A stretch of 64,000 bases of DNA, taken from positions 2,666,803-2,730,802 of the forward strand of contig CM071599.1 of the NCBI GenBank assembly GCA_036435485.1, in the 5' to 3' direction. The notes beneath the pieces were generated by a model. The model was given only the letters and a program-made list of their open reading frames with translations, made no database searches and was not told the origin of the DNA. This document shows, piece after piece, positions 57,467 to 64,000 of this stretch. Numbering within the stretch: position 1 is the first letter of the stretch; each line of letters opens with the position of its first letter. Source of the DNA: Saposhnikovia divaricata (lineage: Eukaryota; Streptophyta; Magnoliopsida; Apiales; Apiaceae). The translations under genes were made by a program, and so were the position numbers.

Positions 57467-58164
57467 TAACCCGTGCGAAGCACGGGTTTCTTTTGATAGG
57501 TTATAAAATTTATTTAACATTATAATTATGTTTTTATATAATCCTTATTTTTAATAATTTTTTAATTTTAATTTAATATAAATTTATATAATGATATGCA
57601 TGGTTTGAAATTTATTTTGTAAAATTCTAAATTAAAAATGTCGTTGACGGGTTCTAACTTTGAATTTTTAGTAAATTAATCATATAATATATCTTATTAT
57701 TAGATCTAACGATTCTTATTTATTACTAAAAATAATGATTTGAATATATGGTGAGATATTTTTGGGTGTATATTAGTTATCGCAAGATTAATTTTAAATT
57801 AAAAAGTAACTTGTTTTAATTACAAAAATTACTACTAAAATAATTACGGAAAGATATGGTGTGATATTTTGGATATATATTAATTATTGTAATATTTGTT
57901 TTAAATTAAATGGTAAAGTGTTTCAATTAGAAGTAAAATCTTTAGAAAAAATGGGTAATTGAGTTGTTGGAGCTGAAAAAAGAGTCCAAGTAGAAGCTCA
58001 ATATGGATAAAGGAATTTTAATCTGAATATAATTACGTTAACCTTAGTAATTAGCTTTTTAAGTTATTTTTATAATTTAATTATCTGTGAAAACCAAAAT
58101 AAATAGGATAACCAAACCGAAAACCAAAACTTTCAATGTTTCGGTTTTAATATAATAGTATAGA
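57467..58164 (-). mobile_element. Helitron copy D
   Basis: The 5' end on the minus strand is TCTATACTATTATATTAAAA at 58164. The 3' hairpin is at about 57468-57486, directly joined to the 5' part of the neighbouring copy. The last bases TATAAGCTAG are missing at the join. Confidence 0.75.
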
Positions 58165-58345
58165 TAGATATAGATAGATCATAGCCCCTGATCTTTCTCA
58201 CAGTTATAGCTTCGGGCTATAACACCAAATTACACAATCATAGCTTACAACCCTAATCATACTCAGCCTCATAGCTCGCAACCATATAACCTGTCGTAAT
58301 GAACGTGTGGACTGAAAAATGCGGAATCCTTAGCACGCATGTATT
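58165..58345. repeat. Inverted fragment of the PSAT downstream repeat, shared with 51745-51835
   Basis: CTCACAGTTATAGCTT, CACCAAATTACACAATCATAGC and CATAGCTCGCAACCATATAA are complements of blocks at 45030-45150 downstream of PSAT. A different, direct match to 45910 begins near 58360. Confidence 0.75.
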
Positions 58346-58790
58346 GTACATCATTGGGAGAGTTTCAGTAATATCTTCTTTCAGGTTCCTTTGTAGATTT
58401 TGCAAAGTGACTACTTTTTCCTTTTCTTTTCTTTTTTCTTTTTCTTTTTTTCTTTTTTTTTTTTGCTAAGTACTTTTTCCTTTTCTTGTTCATCGCTAAA
58501 CGGAAAGCAAAATCAATGAATTTGCAGCAATATCTCTTGCTAAATGTATCACGCAGGGCATCAAACGACCAAAATTTGTGTTAATATGCATTTTCTGAGA
58601 AAGCTGTGTGGTTTGTTCAAGGTTTCCATTTTTCAAAAACAATCCTAAAGAATACAAGTTAATTTTTTTAAATTTTTGAAAATTAAACAAGGTGCCAACT
58701 TCACCCAACCCATTTCATTCATATTTCAGAGGCGACCAGATTGGACATTCTTAGCTACAGAGCTACATGAGCAACAAGGGATCATAATAT

Positions 58791-61700
58791 TTATCTTACA
58801 TGATCGGGATTTTTTTCAACACTCATAAAATCAGCAGCAAATTCCTCATCATTTTTGCTCAACATATCTTTCAGGCTACATTCGACATTTCTACTCCTTA
58901 ATTCCCAAAATCTGGGTTCTATTTTCTTCTCCATCGAGTAGCTGTAATACCTCGGATATTTAACAATCTCGCTTAAAGGTTTTCTCATTGTGTTCAATAG
59001 AAATTCCGACTTAGGCCTCAAAACCTCTTTGATGCCATAGCCAAGGAGTGGGGAGAATCTACTCACCATTGATGCAACATCCTTTCTTGACAGCCCAATT
59101 TCCATCAAGTACATCATCCTGCAACAATAACAAAAATTATTCTTACAATAATAACATGCATCTATTGCAACTTCAAGCAGTTCAATGATAACTCGATTGT
59201 CCTTAAATGGAATGATTTTTAGCCCACCACAATCATAGCGTGTACTTTCTGATCAACTACTAGATAATAAAAATGATAAACCATTTTAGATGGCCATCAG
59301 ATGTTTCCGAGTTAAAGAAATTGAACACTAAATTAATAGATGTAAGCGAACTTGCGATGTATACCGAGGATGCAAGGCTTTGCCAACGTCACATACAAAT
59401 AGCTCCGGGTATCTTTTGATGACATATGGAAGACAAACCCCAGAAACACCAATACTGTTCAGGAACTCAATCTTCTTCCTAAGAATTCTGTCAACATCTG
59501 TGGCAAAAATTTCAGGACATCGTCCAAGTACCCTACCAACACTTTCCTCATCAAGTCCCGCTTCTTCTTTCAGAAAATTTACCACCTGAAAAACAAGTAA
59601 CTATTCCCTATCAGAATGTCCCAAGTAACTATTAAAGCAAGTGAACATGACCAACACCGTGTCAAGGACCGAGATTTTGACCAAGAAGATCAAGAAAAAA
59701 GATCAATAAACAAGGCCCAAACAAGAACCAGATGCAACGGAGAATGAACAAGGCCACAGCCAATAGCAAGAAACAAAAACACGAAAAACGAGACTTAGAA
59801 CTGAACCAAGAAAAAACCAAGACCAAAGCATGAAGAACATGAACAAAATAAACAACAGTGACCTAAAATAAAACAAGACCAAGAAACATATAATACGAGG
59901 GACAAAAGACTAAGAAGACCAAGCCCGAGGTCCTATCCAAGAACAGAAACAAGAAATAAAGCAAGACCATGACTACAAGAACATTGACAATGACGATAAT
60001 TACAATATACTATAACATCTTTAGTAATAAAGTGACAAACCTGTTGAAATTCCTGAGGTTTCTGTAGCAGTAGTTGAGGACTTTTAGCAATGACTTGAAC
60101 CAACTTTTTGTTACTAATACCCAGTTCAGCAAACTGCTTTACCATCACCTTCAACTTACCGACTGAGCAACCCAAAAGGTGTGGCCAACTCTTGATCGCA
60201 AGGTCCACACAAGATTTTGGTACCTACAAACACACAATATACATATGTATACAATTAATTTGAAATAAAAAGAACAGCAAAAGTACAAAGCTTATGCAAA
60301 TCATTAACATCCTATCACTCAATTAGAGTAGAGTATAAAATATGTATTTCAAAATTACTCGATCCACTTAATATATTTCCTTTGGTACTTATGATACATC
60401 CTTTTTAGGACGGTGGCAATACGTTTATGTAGGTGCACACGTACACTTGCACAATCAGACATATGCATTCATGTATCTATTCGTACTTTCTATTGTAGTA
60501 AAGACATAAGTCTATGACATTGCAAGAAGATATATTTATCCCACTAAAAATAGCTCTTAATGGTTCATAATTTTAAAATCAAAAAAATTGATAATAACAT
60601 TTATAAGGGATCATACACCTTTATAGTATCATAAAGAGCACATGTGTATAGTGTATCATCAAGCTTTTTTGCTCCGGAAGCATCCTTTTTTTTTGCTAAG
60701 GCATTATTTATCATTAAAAAATATAAAAATAGAAAGTTCAAGTTTAACATAAGAGCTTGTTGATTCATACTCGTGCTTGAACAAAGATGCAATTTTAAGT
60801 ACCATTTTAGTATCAAAGAAATAATGGATTTCCATATAGTTCTTCTGAATGCTTGAAGAAAGAATCCAAGGATATTTGAGCAAAAGCCTACCCAAATCTT
60901 TGTTCTCTGCTTTGACCTGAAAGAAGTATGAGTAAAGATGTTTAATCATATGCAATACATTCAAAGCAGGCATAAAGAACAGAAACAACCGACTTGAACA
61001 ATATAATTGATTGACGAAAGTTGAAAAGAATACAATTTAAGTTATCAAATGGCGAAAATGTTGAGGATAATAATGATGGAGCTTTAGGATGTGAAAGGAA
61101 GATAGCTATGAGTTATGACAGAAAACTCGGGGGCAGGAGCGGCTCTAGTTGTTCTTGAGATGGATGTGATGTCTCAGAGTCCTCTTAAGGTGAAAGGTTT
61201 CAGGCTCAGCAATACACACAAAACCTACTGCATCTCTTTAAGCTACTGTTTCAGTCTGCTCAAACTGGTATTAACAGAAGGCTGTTTGTAATATTTCCAG
61301 CGGAGATGACGAAAGGGTTAGTTAAGGAGGACATGACAATTTGTCCTTGCTCTCTGCTCCAGTCACGTGGTTTATATAATTACGTATATATCACCTCAAT
61401 GACAAATACTAATATCATAAGCCACATTTGAAATTGTCAAAAAACAGACTGAGACAAGCACTGCCTAGTGCCATAATTACATAACCATGGAATTCAAGCT
61501 AGCCCTGGAATTGCTTGTGGTCACTGCTCCTGAAACAAGTCGCTTGTACTTTCCATTATCTTAATTGTACAACACAAGGGTGAAGTGTCCGGTTTTAGAA
61601 TGAATTATCAGATTCAGATCCCACACCCGCACCCATGTTGTGTCATTTGCCATGCATTTGAAGGCAAAAATTTAGGGCTCAAGGTTGTTGGGTCCACAGG

Positions 61701-62436
61701 ATACACCCATATTTAGATTTTCCTAAGGACTTCAATTACTTAACAAAGTCCTTAGTTCATAGTGCTCCCAGAATATTTTCATGTAAATTACGGCATTGGT
61801 TGCAATAAATGTCCTCAAGACATATAGAAAATAATTTAGGTAACCATGAATCACAATGCCCACAACATAAACGAATATATATCAAGCAAATACATTTACA
61901 TACTCGAGAATTCTTAGTAACATGTAGCACATCATTCAGCAAATGATTTTAGCAAAGTATCATTTCTACTAAAGATATGAAACTGAATCGCACATAAAAC
62001 AGTATGTAATTATGAATGGTTGCTATTAACTGCTGAAGTGTATGGTTGCTATTTACTGCATTAGACACTTCAGCATAGGACTAATAAGAAAGAACAACAA
62101 ACTTAGAATGGAAACTGAATGAAACTTAACCACCAGATGCTTAAGAAAGTTTAAATAAGAAAGGACCGCATCAACACCGATGCAAAGAAACAAACATACC
62201 TTGACAAAAGCTGGTTTAATGTCCTTTTCAACATCGTGAAACAGAATAGGTGGATACAAGAGAACAACATTTCTTAAATTTCTTTTAGGGACACCGACGT
62301 CTTTTAAGAATTCGACCATTGGCTTCAAACGAGTTTCCAGTGATAGCAAAAGAATACGCGGAAATGATTGGATGAGCAGGGGAAAAGATGCATCTTTATC
62401 TCCCAGCAAGTTTAGACCTCCCCGTCTTGCTTGTGT
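58791..62436 (-). CDS. mTERF-family organellar protein, 3' six exons (5' end missing)
   Basis: Minus-strand exons 62436-62200, 60916-60803, 60223-60041, 59585-59365 and 59118-58791 join in one frame at GT-AG borders and give about 360 aa. mTERF repeats appear as helical pairs with the proline signature: KPMVEFLKDVGVPKRNLRNV, LLLKYPWILSSS, IKSWPHLLGCSVGKLKVMV, LVQVIAKSPQLLLQKP, VLGRCPEIFATD, KKIEFLNSIGVSG and VSRFSPLLGYGIKEVL. The end (MRKPLSEIVKYPRYYSYSME, ECSLKDMLSKNDEEFAADFM) resembles mTERF2/EMB2219, a plastid nucleoid protein needed in embryos. That identity is moderate. mTERF proteins bind organellar nucleic acids in transcription or RNA processing. N-terminal exons are not seen before 63390, where an LTR starts. 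A tiny exon between 62200 and 60916 may be missed. I give five exons with certainty; a sixth is possible. Confidence 0.88.
59640..59990. repeat. Strand-asymmetric degenerate repeat in an mTERF intron
   Basis: The plus strand is almost free of T for 300 bp and built from variants of AACAAGACCAAGAA. The homologous intron of the decayed copy (48150-48265) has only the first third, so the tract expanded or shrank after the duplication. Confidence 0.7.
60917..62199. other. Large mTERF intron
   Basis: 1.28 kb between the exons ending at 62200 and starting at 60916. No element border or other gene is recognised in it. Confidence 0.6.
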
Positions 62437-63390
62437 CTGCATCACAAGTCAATGTTTACAAGAGCAGGAAAAGAAAAGAAAAACCCGTGCAACTTAGAGT
62501 AAGTGATAATGCCAAAAAATTGAGAGAACATTTCCAGGGGAATTGGTAATTTACTTACCACCACTAAAAGTAGCTCATTTAGGCCTCACTTTTTTCGATG
62601 TAACCGAACTATGTAACTAGAGACTTCTTGCATGAAAAATGGGTCAATTTCTTTGGTTCATTGAATTTCAAGTTAGACAAGGAAATTCCAAAGTCCAAGA
62701 TTTTTCAAATTATTACACATCATGGGAACTTAGTTACCTAATTCCCCCATGGTCACCAGCCACCACAAGTTACATAGCTATCTAATATAAAATTCCATAT
62801 GTAACTATACAGTTGACGAAACAAACGAGGCCTTGGTGATCAACCAATATGGAAAGTGTAGGCTACAAGGATGAGTTTGCTAGTGACTTTAGATAAGTCA
62901 AAATTATATAGTAGGCTCCAGAGTAGATTTTTTTTTGCAAGCCTAAATTACAAGACACTTTATATATGTTATCTTCGCTACAGATTATTGCTCTGAACAG
63001 AACTCATAGTCCAGTTAAGCATATGTTCGGTTTAACAGCCTCATTCAACAAACCAGTTTGACTATTATTTCGATTTTCATTTTATAATAAAGTTGATTGC
63101 ATTGTCCCCCCAATAGAATCACAACTCCATTTCCAAGTGTGAAAGTATACGTGTTGTTGCTATGAATTCTCTTGTATTTAGTATTTCATGCTATGTTATA
63201 TCCTAAATTGATTTTGATTAAATAGGGTTAAATTGATTCAAAGTATTAGTTTTATAATTTGATAGGTTTATAGTATATAGAAGTTTGAAAAAGAAGGGGT
63301 GAAATAAGGGTTGCACATGGAGCTCACCACCCCTGAGCTTGAATTGAAGACCAGGACCTCCAAAAGAGGGAAAAAAAGGGGAAAAAGGGG
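62437..63390. other. Intron or upstream flank of the mTERF gene
   Basis: No further mTERF exon is seen. If the gene continues to the right, this is an intron into which the following LTR element inserted. Confidence 0.4.
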
Positions 63391-63704
63391 TGATGCAGGA
63401 CAGAATATTAAATTGATAATAAAACCAGATAATAAGCAATGAATTATACGAATTCCAAGAATAATCAATAATATTATTCCCAAGAAAGATGTATAATCAA
63501 AGCTAAGTAGTATGTGGGGGATTACATCACTTACATAGTAAATTTAAACCCTAATATTGAACCTAATGGACCAAGGCCCGTAACAATTGGGCTTTATTAT
63601 AAATAAATTACTTATATGATAAATTCCTAACCCCACATATAAAACATATAAACAAATAATTTTAATTCTCTGTAAACTAAATACAAATAAACCTATTATT
63701 AACA
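63391..63704 (-). repeat. Putative 3' LTR of a retrotransposon cut by the window edge
   Basis: Plus-strand reading begins TGATGCAGGACAG and ends CTATTATTAACA, so both ends are TG...CA. The sequence to the right ends in a purine-rich stretch on the minus strand (AAGGGAAGAATGATGAGG), fitting a polypurine tract. The second LTR would lie beyond 64000. Confidence 0.5.
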
Positions 63705-64000
63705 TATATAAAAAGTCTTCAATCTCATTCCTCATCATTCTTCCCTTGTTGGAGAAAACTCGACCACGAGTTTTGTAGAAGTCAAGAACCAAGCAAGATT
63801 GAGCTGGAACAAAGAAAAAGTGTTTCCACTTGAAGAACGACTTAGAAGCAAAGAACTTCGAAAACTGACTAACAAGCGAAGAAGGCTTAGGCAAGTACTC
63901 TGGAATGATGAAGTCGATATGCTCAACCTCAATAATATCATTAACTACTTTATGATCCTCAATAGTTTGAAAGCAATCAGGTTGTAGCTTGGTTTCTTCC
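63705..64000 (-). mobile_element. 3' end of a retrotransposon polyprotein, partial
   Basis: On the minus strand one frame is open from the window edge, with EVEHIDFIIPEYLPKPSS and KTRGRVFSNKGRMM near its end. This looks like the C-terminal tail of a Gypsy-type polyprotein next to its LTR, but no catalytic domain is inside the window. The class stays uncertain. Confidence 0.4.

Overview
This is AT-rich nuclear DNA of a flowering plant, most likely a eudicot. It has GT-AG introns, plastid and Golgi enzymes of plant type, plant transposon families (CACTA, hAT, pogo/Tigger, MULE, Stowaway-like, Copia, Helitron, Au-like SINE) and an integrated plant pararetrovirus. The species cannot be fixed from the window.

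Host genes, left to right: a nine-exon galacturonosyltransferase of the GAUT3/GAUT4 clade (295-3852, +) for pectin synthesis; a three-exon RING/VWA ubiquitin ligase of the WAV3 family (12646-15565, +); an intronless plastid phosphoserine aminotransferase (43408-44628, +); and the 3' six exons of an organellar mTERF gene (58791-62436, -), which continues off the right edge or behind a retroelement. A decayed partial copy of the mTERF gene lies at 47403-48105 (-), joined in the same orientation to the last three exons of a serine hydroxymethyltransferase gene (48365-48905).

Most of the rest is nested mobile DNA. A pogo/Tigger element with an intact transposase ORF (5503-7780) sits inside a non-autonomous hAT element with a perfect 8-bp target duplication (5271-8302). 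A Copia element (15906-21036, -) keeps its target duplication, PBS and PPT, but has four nonsense codons and a 484-bp retroposon in its 3' LTR. A 10.8-kb CACTA-type element (21471-32286) carries gene-like sequence and a Stowaway-like MITE. It also holds a solo-LTR-like insertion, and part of this was later triplicated as 2.1-kb units whose junctions contain an inverted 74-bp patch, the mark of template switching.

At 33.4-41.1 kb (-) lies a nearly unit-length endogenous caulimovirid, ordered PBS - movement protein - virion-associated protein - coat protein - protease/RT/RNase H - transactivator - promoter/leader. Every ORF is broken except the 542-codon transactivator/viroplasmin, which is open and has its own TATA box upstream. 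This is the most unusual single observation. From 49.5 to 58.2 kb there is a Helitron-rich block with head-to-tail copies and duplicated flanks, lying between the two mTERF copies.
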